Shown: piece after piece, positions 18,911-27,956 of the stretch | Layout of the letters: each line of letters opens with the position of its first letter | How positions within the stretch are numbered: the stretch's first letter is position 1 | Assembly: GCA_963761655.1 (NCBI GenBank) | Contig: CAVXHI010000008.1 | Span: forward strand, 186,001 to 250,000 | Reading direction: 5' to 3' | DNA: 64,000 bases | DNA from: RYN-122 sp963761655 | GTDB lineage: Bacteria; Actinomycetota; Actinomycetes; Mycobacteriales; SCTD01 | Translations under genes and position numbers: made by a program | Notes under the pieces: generated by a model | The model's input: the letters and a program-made list of their open reading frames with translations, nothing else | The model's database searches: none | Told to the model about the DNA's origin: nothing

Positions 18911-19930
18911 GTGCTGGACGACCGCAAGCTCGAGGTCCTGCGCGCCATCGTCGAGGACTTCGTGTCCACGAACGAGCCGGTGGGCTCCAAGGTCCTGGCC
19001 GAGCGGCACGACCTCCGGGTCTCGCCCGCCACGATCCGCAACGACATGGCGGCCCTGGAGGACGAGGGGTACATCACCCACCCGCACACCAGCGCGGGCC
19101 GCATCCCCACCGACCGCGGCTACCGGCTGTTCGTCGACCGGCTCTCGACCGTCAAGCCGCTGTCGACGCCGGAGCGCCGGGCCATCCAGACCTTCCTGGA
19201 GGGCGCCGCCGACCTCGACGACGTCGTCCGCCGCACCGTCCGCCTGCTGTCGCAGCTGACCCAGCAGGTCGCCGTCGTGCAGTACCCGTCGCTGTCGCGC
19301 AGCGCGGTGCGCCACCTCGAGATCGTGCACCTGGCGCCCAACCGGCTGCTGCTCGTGCTCATCACCGACACCGGCCGGGTCGAGCAGCGCGTCGTCGAGC
19401 TGCCGGGTGTCCTCGCCGACGACGACGTCATCTCGCTGCGCCACGCGTTCGGGTCGCGGCTGCACGGCGCCCGCCTCGTCGACGCCCCCGCGGCCCTGTC
19501 CGACCTCCCCGACGCCGCGCCCCCCGGGATCCGCCCGGTGCTGACGAGTGTCATGGCCGTCGTCCTGGAGACGCTGGTCGAGAAGCCCGAGGAGCGCGTC
19601 GCCATCGGCGGCACCGCCAACCTCACCCGCTCGGCGCTCGACTTCCCGCGCACCCTGCGGCCCGTCCTGGAGTCGCTCGAGGAGCAGGTCGTCCTGCTCA
19701 AGCTCATCGGCGAGGTCAACGACCCCACCACCGTGCACGTGAAGATCGGCGAGGAGAACAGCGTGGAGGGACTCCGGTCCACGTCCGTCGTCACGGCCGG
19801 CTACGGCCCCGACGCCGCGGCGTACGCCGGGCTGGGCGTCGTCGGCCCGACCCGCATGGACTACCCGCAGGCGATCGGCCAGGTCCGGGCCGTCGCGCGG
19901 TACGTCGGCGACCTGCTGGCCGGCGCGTAG
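18911..19930 (+). CDS. hrcA: Heat-inducible transcription repressor HrcA
   Basis: A 339-residue repressor with an N-terminal winged helix (RKLEVLRAIVEDF, SPATIRNDMAALEDEGYI, HTSAGRIPTDRGYR) and the HrcA dimerisation and IDD-like regions behind it. HrcA binds CIRCE and represses chaperone genes, with GroE activity keeping it active. The CIRCE element directly upstream shows autoregulation. dnaJ follows with a one-base overlap, so the pair forms one heat-shock operon. Confidence 0.96.
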   Translation: MLDDRKLEVLRAIVEDFVSTNEPVGSKVLAERHDLRVSPATIRNDMAALEDEGYITHPHTSAGRIPTDRGYRLFVDRLSTVKPLSTPERRAIQTFLEGAADLDDVVRRTVRLLSQLTQQVAVVQYPSLSRSAVRHLEIVHLAPNRLLLVLITDTGRVEQRVVELPGVLADDDVISLRHAFGSRLHGARLVDAPAALSDLPDAAPPGIRPVLTSVMAVVLETLVEKPEERVAIGGTANLTRSALDFPRTLRPVLESLEEQVVLLKLIGEVNDPTTVHVKIGEENSVEGLRSTSVVTAGYGPDAAAYAGLGVVGPTRMDYPQAIGQVRAVARYVGDLLAGA

Positions 19931-21048
19931 TGGCCACCGACTACTACGGCCTGCTCGGCGTCGAGAAGAGCGCCAGCGAGGACGAGCTCAAGAAGGCCTA
20001 CCGCAAGCTCGCCCGGCAGCTGCACCCCGACGTCAACCCCGACCCGGAGGCGCAGGAGCGGTTCAAGGCGGTGACGGCGGCGTACGAGGTGCTGTCCGAC
20101 CCGCAGAAGCGCCAGGTCGTCGACCTCGGCGGCGACCCCCTGCAGTCCGGCGGCGGCGGGGGCGGCAGCCCGTTCGGGGCGCAGGGCTTCGGCGGCCTCG
20201 GCGACATCATGGACGCGTTCTTCGGCGGCGGTCAGGCCCGCGGGCCGCGGAGCCGGGTGCGCCAGGGCGCCGACGCGCTCATCCGGATCGAGTGCGACCT
20301 GTCCGAGACGGCCTTCGGCGTCGAGCGGGAGCTCGCCCTCGACACCGCCGTCGTCTGCAGCACCTGCACCGGCGAGGGCACCCAGCCCGGCACGCACGCC
20401 GAGACCTGCTCGACCTGCCGCGGCGCCGGCGAGGTGCAGCAGGTCCAGCGCAGCTTCCTCGGCCAGGTCATGACCACCCGCGCCTGCCCGCGCTGCTCCG
20501 GCACCGGTGCGGTCGTCCCGCACCCGTGCCACGAGTGCGGCGGCGACGGCCGGGTCAGGGCCCGGCGGACGCTGTCGGTCAAGGTGCCCGCGGGCATCGA
20601 GGACGGCATGCGGATCCGCATGCAGGGCGAGGGCGAGGTCGGCCCCGGTGGCGGCCCGTCCGGGGACCTGTTCGTCGAGGTCGTCGAGAAGCCCCACCCG
20701 GTCTTCACCCGCGACGGGGACGACCTGCACTGCCGCATCACCCTGCCGATGACGGCCGCCGCGCTCGGCACGACCATGCCGCTCGCCACTCTCGACGGCG
20801 AGGAGCAGTTCGACGTCCAGCCCGGCACGCAGCCCGACGCCGTGACGACGCTCCGCGCCCGGGGCGTCCCGCACCTGCGCGGCACCGGCCGCGGCGACCT
20901 CCACGTGCACCTCGACGTGCAGGTGCCCACGAGGCTGGACGCCAAGCAGGAGGAGCTGCTGCGCGACCTCGCCCGGCTGCGCGGCGAGGAGCGGCCGGGC
21001 GTCGAGGGCGGCGCGCACAAGGGGCTGTTCGGCCGCAAGAAGCGGTGA
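19930..21048 (+). CDS. dnaJ: Chaperone protein DnaJ
   Basis: A 372-residue type I DnaJ. The J domain carries HPD (LHPDVNPD), a Gly-rich linker follows at about residues 70-100, and the zinc domain has four CxxCxGxG-type repeats (CSTCTGEG, CSTCRGAG, CPRCSGTG, CHECGGDG). The C-terminal substrate-binding domains come last. It stimulates the DnaK ATPase. This is the hrcA-linked copy usual in actinobacteria, which often have a second DnaJ near dnaK. The GTG start overlaps the hrcA stop by one base. Confidence 0.96.
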   Translation: MATDYYGLLGVEKSASEDELKKAYRKLARQLHPDVNPDPEAQERFKAVTAAYEVLSDPQKRQVVDLGGDPLQSGGGGGGSPFGAQGFGGLGDIMDAFFGGGQARGPRSRVRQGADALIRIECDLSETAFGVERELALDTAVVCSTCTGEGTQPGTHAETCSTCRGAGEVQQVQRSFLGQVMTTRACPRCSGTGAVVPHPCHECGGDGRVRARRTLSVKVPAGIEDGMRIRMQGEGEVGPGGGPSGDLFVEVVEKPHPVFTRDGDDLHCRITLPMTAAALGTTMPLATLDGEEQFDVQPGTQPDAVTTLRARGVPHLRGTGRGDLHVHLDVQVPTRLDAKQEELLRDLARLRGEERPGVEGGAHKGLFGRKKR

Positions 21049-21052
21049 GCGG

Positions 21053-21775
21053 GTGAGTGTCCCCGTCTTCCTGTGCGAGGACCTGTCCGGCACCCGCATC
21101 CTGCTCGACGGCGCCGAGGGGCGGCACGCTGCCGGCAGCAGGCGGATGGCCGTCGGGGAGGCGGTCGACCTCGTCGACGGCCGCGGCACCCGGGCGTCCT
21201 GCCGGGTGGCGGCGTCGGGCAAGGACACGCTCACCCTCGACGTCGTCGGGCGGGTGCTGGAGCCGGTGCCGTCGCCTCGGATCGTGCTGGTGCAGGCCCT
21301 GCCCAAGGGCGACCGCGGGGAGCTGGCCGTCGAGCTGGCCACCGAGGTCGGCGTCGACGAGGTCGTGCCCTGGGTCGCGGCCCGGTGCGTCATGCAGTGG
21401 AAGGGCGAGCGCGGCGACAAGCAGCACGCCCGCTGGCAGGCCACCGCGCGGGAGGCGGCCAAGCAGTCCCGCCGTGCCTGGGTGCCCGAGGTGACCGGGC
21501 TGCACGACACGAAGCAGGTCGCGGCGCGGCTGAGAGGCACGACCGCGCTGGTGCTGCACGAGGCGGCGTCGTCCCGGCTGACCGGCGTCGACCTGCCCCC
21601 GGACCGCGACGTCGTCCTCGTCGTCGGCCCCGAGGGCGGGATCGACGAGCGCGAGCTGGAGGCGTTCGCCGCGGCGGGAGCGCAGAGCGTCCTGCTGGGG
21701 CCGACGGTCCTGCGCACCTCCACGGCGGGGGCGGCCGCCGCGTCGGTCGTGTCGGCGCGGACCGGACGCTGGTAG
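21053..21775 (+). CDS. rsmE: 16S rRNA (uracil-1498-N3) methyltransferase
   Basis: A 240-residue SPOUT methyltransferase with QALPKGDRGELAVELATEVGV, VVGPEGGIDERE and LGPTVLRTSTAG, the RsmE signature for S-adenosylmethionine binding in the C-terminal knot. It modifies U1498 of 16S rRNA. It begins four bases after dnaJ, the conserved dnaJ-rsmE arrangement. Confidence 0.95.
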   Translation: MSVPVFLCEDLSGTRILLDGAEGRHAAGSRRMAVGEAVDLVDGRGTRASCRVAASGKDTLTLDVVGRVLEPVPSPRIVLVQALPKGDRGELAVELATEVGVDEVVPWVAARCVMQWKGERGDKQHARWQATAREAAKQSRRAWVPEVTGLHDTKQVAARLRGTTALVLHEAASSRLTGVDLPPDRDVVLVVGPEGGIDERELEAFAAAGAQSVLLGPTVLRTSTAGAAAASVVSARTGRW

Positions 21776-21794
21776 GAGCCTCTACGCTCCGCGG

Positions 21795-22334
21795 GTGCCG
21801 ATCGCCGGGAGCCCGCGCCGCTGGGCCGCCCGTGCCGCCCTCGCCGTCGTGACCGTGCCGCTGCTGACGGGCACGGCCGCGGCCCAGGTCAGCCCGTCAC
21901 CGCAGTCGACCGGCCTGGTGCCCGTCGGCGAGGCCTCTCCGACGCCCGAGCCGCAGAGCACGTTCGAGGAGGCGCCGTCCCCCTCGGCGTCGCCGTCGCC
22001 GTCGTCCTCCCCGGTGCGCCGTCGTCGTACCGCCGCCCCCAGCCCCGCCGTCCTGCGGACGCTCCGCCCCAGCCCGACGCTGGTGGCCACGCCCAGTGCG
22101 GTGCCGAGCCGGCTGCCGACGCCGCCCAGCCCGACGGCGCTGTCCTCCCCGCCGCCGCCGCTCGCGGTCGACGGGCTCGGCTCCCCGGCCACGCCGTCGC
22201 CGTCGGCCGTCCCCCGTGCCGCCAGCGCTCCCGCCGACCCCGTCGTCCGGCTCGCCAAGACCGCCGTCGCCGCCGCCGTCCTGCTCGGCCTGCTGGGCGG
22301 CACGGGCCTCTACCTCACCCGGGACCGCTCATGA
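21795..22334 (+). CDS. Pro/Ser-rich exported protein with C-terminal membrane anchor
   Basis: A 179-residue low-complexity protein. A signal-like hydrophobic N-terminus (ALAVVTVPLLTGTAAA) is followed by about 110 residues dominated by Pro, Ser, Ala and Thr. One C-terminal transmembrane helix (TAVAAAVLLGLLGGTGLYL) precedes a short basic tail. This is the layout of a wall-spanning surface protein. No enzymatic domain is visible. It overlaps the HIT gene start by four bases, suggesting co-transcription, but a functional link is not evident. Confidence 0.6.
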   Translation: MPIAGSPRRWAARAALAVVTVPLLTGTAAAQVSPSPQSTGLVPVGEASPTPEPQSTFEEAPSPSASPSPSSSPVRRRRTAAPSPAVLRTLRPSPTLVATPSAVPSRLPTPPSPTALSSPPPPLAVDGLGSPATPSPSAVPRAASAPADPVVRLAKTAVAAAVLLGLLGGTGLYLTRDRS

Positions 22335-22678
22335 GCTCCGACCCGTCCTGCGTCTTCTGCCGCATCGTGGCGGGCGACCTGCCGTGCACCAGGGTGGCCG
22401 AGACCGACCGGACGCTGGCGTTCCGCGACCTGTCGCCGGCCGCCCCCGTGCACGTGCTGGTCGTGCCCAAGGACCACCACGCCGACCTCGGCGCCCTGTC
22501 CGACGCCGACCCCGCGCTGCTCGCCGACCTGTGGGCCGCGGCCGTCGCGGTCGCCCGGTCGGAGGGCCTCGACAGCGGCTACCGGCTCGTGGTCAACACC
22601 GGGGCGGACGGCGGGCAGACGGTCTTCCACGTGCACGTCCACGTGCTGGGCGGCGGGCCGGTCGGAGGGCTCGCGTAG
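22331..22678 (+). CDS. HIT family nucleotide hydrolase
   Basis: A 115-residue HINT-type protein beginning CVFCRIVAGDLPC and ending with the histidine triad HVHVHVLGG, whose central His is the nucleophile. Family members hydrolyse adenosine phosphoramidates or dinucleoside phosphates. The order rsmE, HIT, phoH is conserved in actinobacteria. The ATG start overlaps the preceding stop. Confidence 0.93.
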   Translation: MSSDPSCVFCRIVAGDLPCTRVAETDRTLAFRDLSPAAPVHVLVVPKDHHADLGALSDADPALLADLWAAAVAVARSEGLDSGYRLVVNTGADGGQTVFHVHVHVLGGGPVGGLA

Positions 22679-22738
22679 GAGGTGCGCGTGGAGCGTGCGC
22701 GGGTATCGTGGTGATCATGACGAGCACCTGCGACCCGC

Positions 22739-24847
22739 GTGCCTGACACCCCCCGCGTCACCACGAAGATCGTGGTGCCCGGCGCCCACAGCATGGTCAG
22801 CCTGCTCGGCAGCCGCGACGAGCTGCTGGCGGTGGTCGAGAAGGCGCTCAAGAGCGACGTCCACGTCCGCGGCAACGAGATCACCCTGACCGGCAGCGCG
22901 GCCGACAACGCGCTGGCCGAGGCGCTGTTCACCCAGCTGCTGGCCCTGCTCGACGCCGGGCAGACGCTGACCGGCGACGCCGTGGAGCGCACCGTCGCGA
23001 TGCTGTCCACCGAGGGCACGCGCGACACCCCCGCCGACGTCCTGTCGCTGGCGGTCCTGGCCGGCCGCGGCCGCACCATCCGGCCCAAGACCGCCAACCA
23101 GAAGCGCTACGTCGAGGCCATCGACGACCACACCATCACGTTCGGGATCGGGCCGGCCGGCACCGGCAAGACCTACCTCGCGATGGCCAAGGCCGTGCAG
23201 GCGCTGCAGGCCAAGCAGGTCAAGCGGATCATCCTGACCCGTCCGGCGGTCGAGGCGGGGGAGCGGCTGGGCTTCCTGCCGGGGACGCTGTTCGAGAAGA
23301 TCGACCCGTACCTGCGGCCGCTGTACGACGCCCTGCACGACATGCTCGACCCCGAGACGATCCCGAAGCTCATGGCCGCCGGGACCATCGAGGTCGCGCC
23401 CCTGGCCTACATGCGTGGCCGGGCCCAGCCCGTGGACACCCTGGTCATGACGCCGGAGGGCTCGGTCCCGATCGGCTCCCTCGAGGTGGGCGACCTGGTC
23501 GTGGGCAGGGACGGCCGGCCGACGCCGGTCCTGGGCGTGTACCCGCAGGGACGCAAGGAGGTCTTCCGGGTCACGACGCAGGACGGCGCCTCGACCCTCG
23601 CCTGCGCGGAGCACCTCTGGCAGGTCCGTACCGGCAGCGACCGGCGCAGCGGTGTCGTGGGACGTGTGCTGGAGACCCGTGAGATGTGTGGCCGGCTCCG
23701 TGCCGCGCACGCCCGTCGCTACGAGCTGCCTGTCGTCGCTCCGATCGAGATGGTGCGGACCGAGGTGCCGATGGACCCGTACGCGCTCGGGCTCCTGCTC
23801 GGCGACGGCTGCATCACCGGCCGGACGACGCCGTCGTTCAGCACGCGGGACCCGGAGCTGGCGGACGCCCTCGAGGCGGCCCTGCCCGACATCGAGCTGG
23901 TGCGCAAGGGCGAGGGCGACTTCACGTTGCGCCACGTCGGCCACCACCGCGGCGGGCTCCTGACGGCGAACCCCGTCACCGAGGTCCTGCGCGCCCTCGA
24001 GCTGGAGGGCACGCGCTCCACCACGAAGTTCGTACCGCCTTCCTACCTCGCGAACTCCGTCGAGGTCCGCCTCGGCGTGCTGCAGGGCCTGCTCGACACC
24101 GACGGCGGGCCCGTGACGCAGGCGGGACGTACCTGCAGGGTCCAGTACACGACCTGCTCTGACCAGCTCCGTGAGGACGTCGTCTGGCTCGTCCGCTCGC
24201 TCGGCGGGGTGGCCTACGTCCGCACCCGGCTGGCGGACGGGCGCAGACCGGGCTTCGCGGGCGGCCGACCGGTCGAGCACCGGAGCGACGCCCACGTCCT
24301 CGACATCCGTCTCCCCGCAGGCGTCGAGCCGTTCCGCCTGGCCCGCAAGAAGGCGCTCTACGACGCCACGGGCGGCGGCCGGCCGATGCGCTTCATCGAC
24401 AGCATCGAGCCCGAGGGTGAGGCCGAGTGCGTCTGCATCTCGGTCGGGGCGACGGACTCCCTCTACGTCACGGAGGACTTCCTCGTCACCCACAACACGT
24501 TGAACGACGCGTTCATCATCCTCGACGAGGCGCAGAACACCACCGCCGAGCAGATGAAGATGTTCCTCACGCGGCTCGGGTTCGGCAGCAAGATCGTGGT
24601 CACCGGCGACGTCACCCAGGTCGACCTCCCCGGCGGCGCCGTCAGCGGCCTGCGCGTCGTCCGGCAGATCCTCGAGGGCGTCGAGGACGTCCACTTCGCC
24701 GAGCTCGCGGCGTCCGACGTCGTGCGGCACCGGCTGGTCGGGAAGATCGTCGAGGCGTACGCGCAGTACGACGCCGAGGTCGAGTCGCTGCGCGGACCGC
24801 AGCGGAGCGCCGGGCGCCGGGACGACGCCAAGCGCACCAAGCAGTGA
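22739..24847 (+). CDS. PhoH family ATPase containing an intein
   Basis: A 702-residue precursor. The exteins (residues 1-228 and 587-702) join to a 344-residue PhoH-like NTPase of normal length. Walker A is GPAGTGK at 138-144 and Walker B (FIILDEAQNTT) follows the insertion. Residues 229-586 are an intein inserted in the highly conserved YMRGR/TLNDAF loop, so the ATPase should be inactive until splicing. PhoH proteins are thought to act in RNA metabolism with YbeY, which lies two genes on. The GTG start at 22739 was chosen because it gives the family N-terminus. The next gene overlaps the stop. Confidence 0.95.
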   Translation: MPDTPRVTTKIVVPGAHSMVSLLGSRDELLAVVEKALKSDVHVRGNEITLTGSAADNALAEALFTQLLALLDAGQTLTGDAVERTVAMLSTEGTRDTPADVLSLAVLAGRGRTIRPKTANQKRYVEAIDDHTITFGIGPAGTGKTYLAMAKAVQALQAKQVKRIILTRPAVEAGERLGFLPGTLFEKIDPYLRPLYDALHDMLDPETIPKLMAAGTIEVAPLAYMRGRAQPVDTLVMTPEGSVPIGSLEVGDLVVGRDGRPTPVLGVYPQGRKEVFRVTTQDGASTLACAEHLWQVRTGSDRRSGVVGRVLETREMCGRLRAAHARRYELPVVAPIEMVRTEVPMDPYALGLLLGDGCITGRTTPSFSTRDPELADALEAALPDIELVRKGEGDFTLRHVGHHRGGLLTANPVTEVLRALELEGTRSTTKFVPPSYLANSVEVRLGVLQGLLDTDGGPVTQAGRTCRVQYTTCSDQLREDVVWLVRSLGGVAYVRTRLADGRRPGFAGGRPVEHRSDAHVLDIRLPAGVEPFRLARKKALYDATGGGRPMRFIDSIEPEGEAECVCISVGATDSLYVTEDFLVTHNTLNDAFIILDEAQNTTAEQMKMFLTRLGFGSKIVVTGDVTQVDLPGGAVSGLRVVRQILEGVEDVHFAELAASDVVRHRLVGKIVEAYAQYDAEVESLRGPQRSAGRRDDAKRTKQ
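23423..24496 (+). mobile_element. Class 3 intein with LAGLIDADG homing endonuclease, in PhoH
   Basis: 358 residues (precursor 229-586) starting with Ala229, not Cys or Ser, and ending THN followed by Thr587. The class 3 marks are Trp294 two residues after block B His292, Cys566 at the block F nucleophile position (VCISV), and Thr584 just before His585-Asn586. Known class 3 inteins use the block F Cys as first nucleophile and a Thr/Ser/Cys at +1. Two LAGLIDADG motifs, LGLLLGDG (350-357) and LLDTDGG (451-457), keep acidic residues, so the homing endonuclease may be active. Block B has Cys289 where Thr is common. Confidence 0.9.
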
Positions 24848-26145
24848 CGGCGGACCTCGACCGCCGGCTCGCCGACGCGCAGCGCACCTGGCGGGCTCCG
24901 AGCGTCGTCGCGGCCGTCGTCCGCGAGGGCGAGGTCGCGTGGGCGGGCGCCGTCGGGCGGGCGGACGTCGACGGCACGCCGGCGGCTCCCGACGTGTCCT
25001 ACCGGATCGGCAGCATCACCAAGACGTTCACGGCGGTGCTCGTCCTGCAGCTGCGTGACGCCGGGCGGCTCGACCTCGACGACCGGCTCGAGCAGCACCT
25101 GCCCGGCACCCGCCACGGCGCGGTGACGCTGCGCCGGATGCTCGCCCACCTGTCCGGGCTGCAGCGGGAGCCCGTCGGGGACCTCTGGGTCGACCTGCAG
25201 GTGCCGAGCCGCGAGGACCTGCTGGCCGGGTTCGAACAGGCGGAGCAGGTGCTCCCGCAACGGGCGACCCACCACTACTCGAACCTCGCCTACGCGGTGC
25301 TCGGGGAGGTCGTCGCCCGGTGCACCGGCGGCACCTGGGAGCAGGCGCTGCAGGAGCGGCTGCTCGACCCGCTCGGCCTCACCCGCACCACCCTCGCGCC
25401 GTCGTCGCCGCGGGCCGTCGGGTACCTGTCCGAGCCCTACGCCGACGCCGTCCGCCCCGAGCCCGACCTGCCCACCGGCGCCGTCGGGCCGGCCGCCCAG
25501 CTCTGGTCCACGGCGCAGGACCTCGCCCGCTGGGCCGCCTTCCTCGCCGACCCCGACCCGGCCGTCCTCGCCGTCGACACGCTCGAGGAGATGCGCCAGC
25601 CGCTCGTCGTCTTCGACCCGCACGCCTTCACCCTCGCCTGGGGCGCCGGCCTGATGCTGCTGCGCAAGGGGGAGCGGGTGCTCCACGGGCACGGAGGCGC
25701 CATGCCGGGCTTCCTCGCCGGCTGCTACGCCTACCGGGACGAGCACGAGAGGGCCGGCGCCGTCGTCCTGACCAACACCGGTGGCCGGGCCGACCCCGAG
25801 GGGCTCGCCGCCGACCTGCTCGTCGCCGCCCTCGACGCCGACCCCCGGCCGGCCCCGGCCTGGACGCCCGGTCCCGTGCCCGACGCCGTCCGTCCGCTGC
25901 TCGGTCCGTGGTGGGCCGAGGGCAGCGAGGTGCTCGTCGAGTGGCGCGACGGAGCCCTGACGATGATCGGGCGCGGGGGCAAGGAGTGGCGTCGCACGCG
26001 CTTCGACGCGGTCGAGGACGGCCTCTGGCGCGCGGTCGCCGGCCGCGAGCGCGGGGAGCTGCTTCGCCTCGAGGGACCGGACCGGATGCGCTTTGCCGGG
26101 TACGCCCTCACCCGCGACGTCCGCACGTTCGCCGAGCTGGCGTGA
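24844..26145 (+). CDS. Serine beta-lactamase-like hydrolase
   Basis: A 433-residue class C beta-lactamase/penicillin-binding-like protein. The SxxK motif is SITK within YRIGSITKTF, YxN is YSN in THHYSNLAY, and the KTG equivalent is HGG in LHGHGGAMPG. A C-terminal lipocalin-like extension follows, as in many esterases of this fold. There is no obvious signal peptide, so it is probably cytoplasmic, which argues for esterase or peptidase activity rather than drug resistance. The GTG overlaps the phoH stop. It sits between phoH and ybeY, which are usually adjacent. Confidence 0.85.
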   Translation: MTADLDRRLADAQRTWRAPSVVAAVVREGEVAWAGAVGRADVDGTPAAPDVSYRIGSITKTFTAVLVLQLRDAGRLDLDDRLEQHLPGTRHGAVTLRRMLAHLSGLQREPVGDLWVDLQVPSREDLLAGFEQAEQVLPQRATHHYSNLAYAVLGEVVARCTGGTWEQALQERLLDPLGLTRTTLAPSSPRAVGYLSEPYADAVRPEPDLPTGAVGPAAQLWSTAQDLARWAAFLADPDPAVLAVDTLEEMRQPLVVFDPHAFTLAWGAGLMLLRKGERVLHGHGGAMPGFLAGCYAYRDEHERAGAVVLTNTGGRADPEGLAADLLVAALDADPRPAPAWTPGPVPDAVRPLLGPWWAEGSEVLVEWRDGALTMIGRGGKEWRRTRFDAVEDGLWRAVAGRERGELLRLEGPDRMRFAGYALTRDVRTFAELA

Positions 26146-26152
26146 GAACCTC

Positions 26153-26649
26153 ATGAGCATCGAGGTCTGCAACGAGTCCGGCGTCGACGTCGACGAGCTC
26201 GCCCTGGTCCACGTCGCCCGGCACGCCCTCGACCGCCTGGGCGTGAGCCCGCTGGCCGAGCTGTCGCTGCTGCTGGTCGACGTCGAGCGGATGGAGGAGC
26301 TGCACGTCCGCTGGATGGACGAGCCCGGCCCACCGACGTCCTGGCGTTCCCCATGGACGAGCTCGACCTGCGCGGCTCGCGCGGCGTCGGGCACGGCAGC
26401 GGCCCGGACGAGGGGGAGGACGACCTGTCGCCCGCCGTCCTCGGCGACGTCGTGCTGTGCCCGGTGGTGGCCGAGCGGCAGGCGGTCGAGGCCGGGCACA
26501 CCACCCTCGACGAGCTGCAGCTGCTCTGCACGCACGGCGTGCTGCACCTGCTGGGGTACGACCACGGGGAGCCCGAGGAGCACGCGGAGATGTTCGGCCT
26601 GCAGGGGGAGCTCCTGGCGTCCTTCCAGGCCGCCCGTCAGACACCGTGA
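26153..26649 (+). pseudogene. ybeY: Endoribonuclease YbeY, split by a one-base frameshift
   Basis: The ATG at 26153 opens a good YbeY N-terminus (MSIEVCNESGVDVDE up to HVRWMDEPGP). The frame then breaks at the C run 26329-26331. One extra base there would restore TDVLAFPMDELDLRG, and the next frame carries on through the zinc motif HGVLHLLGYDH to a TGA at 26647-26649. The full protein would be about 165 residues, normal for YbeY, which matures 16S rRNA and checks ribosomes. YbeY is important in many bacteria and neighbours are intact, so a missed C in sequencing is more likely than a real loss. Confidence 0.9.
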
Positions 26650-27956
26650 TCCGGACCCAGGTCGGCCCGCTGCTGGCCGCGGCGCTGTTCGTCGTCCTGG
26701 CCGGGCTGCTCGCCTGCCTCGAGGTCGCGCTCGCCCGGGTGTCCCGCGTGCGGGTCGACGAGCTCGCCGCCGAGGGCCGCGCCGGTGCAGGTCGGCTGCA
26801 GACGCTGCTCGACGACCCGCCCCGGTCGCTGAACCTGCTCCTGCTGCTCCGCCTGGGGTGCGAGCTGGCGGCCGCCGGCATCGTCACGGCGTACTGCGTG
26901 GACCGGGTCGACGGCAGCCTGGGCGTCGTCCTCGCCGTCGCGGTCATGGTGCTCGTCAGCTACGTGCTCATCGGCGTCATGCCGCGCACGGTGGGTCGCC
27001 AGCAGGCGGAGCGGGCTGCGCTGATCGGTGCCCCGGTGGCCCTCGCCCTGACGCGGGTGTTCGGGCCGCTGCCGCGGCTGCTGATCCTGCTCGGCAACGC
27101 CCTGACCCCCGGCCGCGGCCTGCGCGAGGGGCCGTTCGCGTCGGAGGCCGAGCTGCGCGACCTCGTCGACCGCGCCAAGGAGCGCGGCGTCGTCGAGGAG
27201 GCCGAGCGCGAGATGATCGAGAACGTCTTCGACCTCGGCGACACCCTCGTGCGGTCGGTCATGGTGCCGCGCACCGACACGGTGTTCATCGAGCGCGAGA
27301 AGACCGTGCGGCAGGCGCTCAACCTGGCGCTGCGCAGCGGGTTCTCCCGCATCCCGGTCATCGGCGACGGCACCGACGACGTCGTCGGGGTGGCCTACCT
27401 CAAGGACCTCGTGCGCAAGGAGCGGCAGGAGGGCGGCGCCGCCCGGCTGCTCGACGAGGTCATGCGCGAGCCGGTCTTCGTGCCGGACAGCAAGCCCGTC
27501 GACGACCTCCTGCGCGAGATGCAGGCGAGCCTCGGACACATGGCGCTGGTCGTCGACGAGTACGGCGGCATCTCGGGGCTCGTGACGATCGAGGACGTGC
27601 TCGAGGAGATCGTCGGCGAGATCCGCGACGAGTACGACCGGGAGGCCCCGCAGGTCGAGCAGGTCGACGAGGACACCGTCCGGGTCACCAGCCGGCTGCC
27701 CGTCGAGGACCTCGCCGAGATGTACGACGTCGAGCTGCCGCACGAGGACGTCGAGTCGGTCGGCGGGCTGCTGGCGAGCGAGCTGGGGAGGGTGCCCATC
27801 CCGGGCGCTACCGTGGAGGTCGGCGGCCTGGTCCTCGTCGCGGAGAGCGCGAAGGGCCGACGCAACCGGATCGGGACCGTGCTCGTGCGCCGGGTCCCGC
27901 CGAAGCCGCTCCCCGACGACGCAGAAGAGGACAGCCGTGCCGCAGCAGGCGCCTGA
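26646..27956 (+). CDS. CNNM/CorC-type membrane protein with CBS domains
   Basis: A 436-residue protein. An N-terminal membrane domain of three to four helices (roughly residues 1-140) is followed by a paired CBS region (VMVPRTDTVFIE, SRIPVIGDGTDDVVGVAYLKDL, HMALVVDEYGGISGLVTIEDVLEEIVGEI). A C-terminal CorC/HlyC transporter-associated domain comes last. Relatives handle Mg or Co efflux. The gene lies between ybeY and era as in most actinobacteria. Its GTG overlaps the ybeY stop. Confidence 0.92.
   Translation: MIRTQVGPLLAAALFVVLAGLLACLEVALARVSRVRVDELAAEGRAGAGRLQTLLDDPPRSLNLLLLLRLGCELAAAGIVTAYCVDRVDGSLGVVLAVAVMVLVSYVLIGVMPRTVGRQQAERAALIGAPVALALTRVFGPLPRLLILLGNALTPGRGLREGPFASEAELRDLVDRAKERGVVEEAEREMIENVFDLGDTLVRSVMVPRTDTVFIEREKTVRQALNLALRSGFSRIPVIGDGTDDVVGVAYLKDLVRKERQEGGAARLLDEVMREPVFVPDSKPVDDLLREMQASLGHMALVVDEYGGISGLVTIEDVLEEIVGEIRDEYDREAPQVEQVDEDTVRVTSRLPVEDLAEMYDVELPHEDVESVGGLLASELGRVPIPGATVEVGGLVLVAESAKGRRNRIGTVLVRRVPPKPLPDDAEEDSRAAAGA

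Noticed and set aside
23423..24496. A standard class 1 intein
   Set aside because: Position 1 is Ala, so the usual Cys/Ser acyl shift is impossible. The Trp/Cys/Thr triplet points to class 3.
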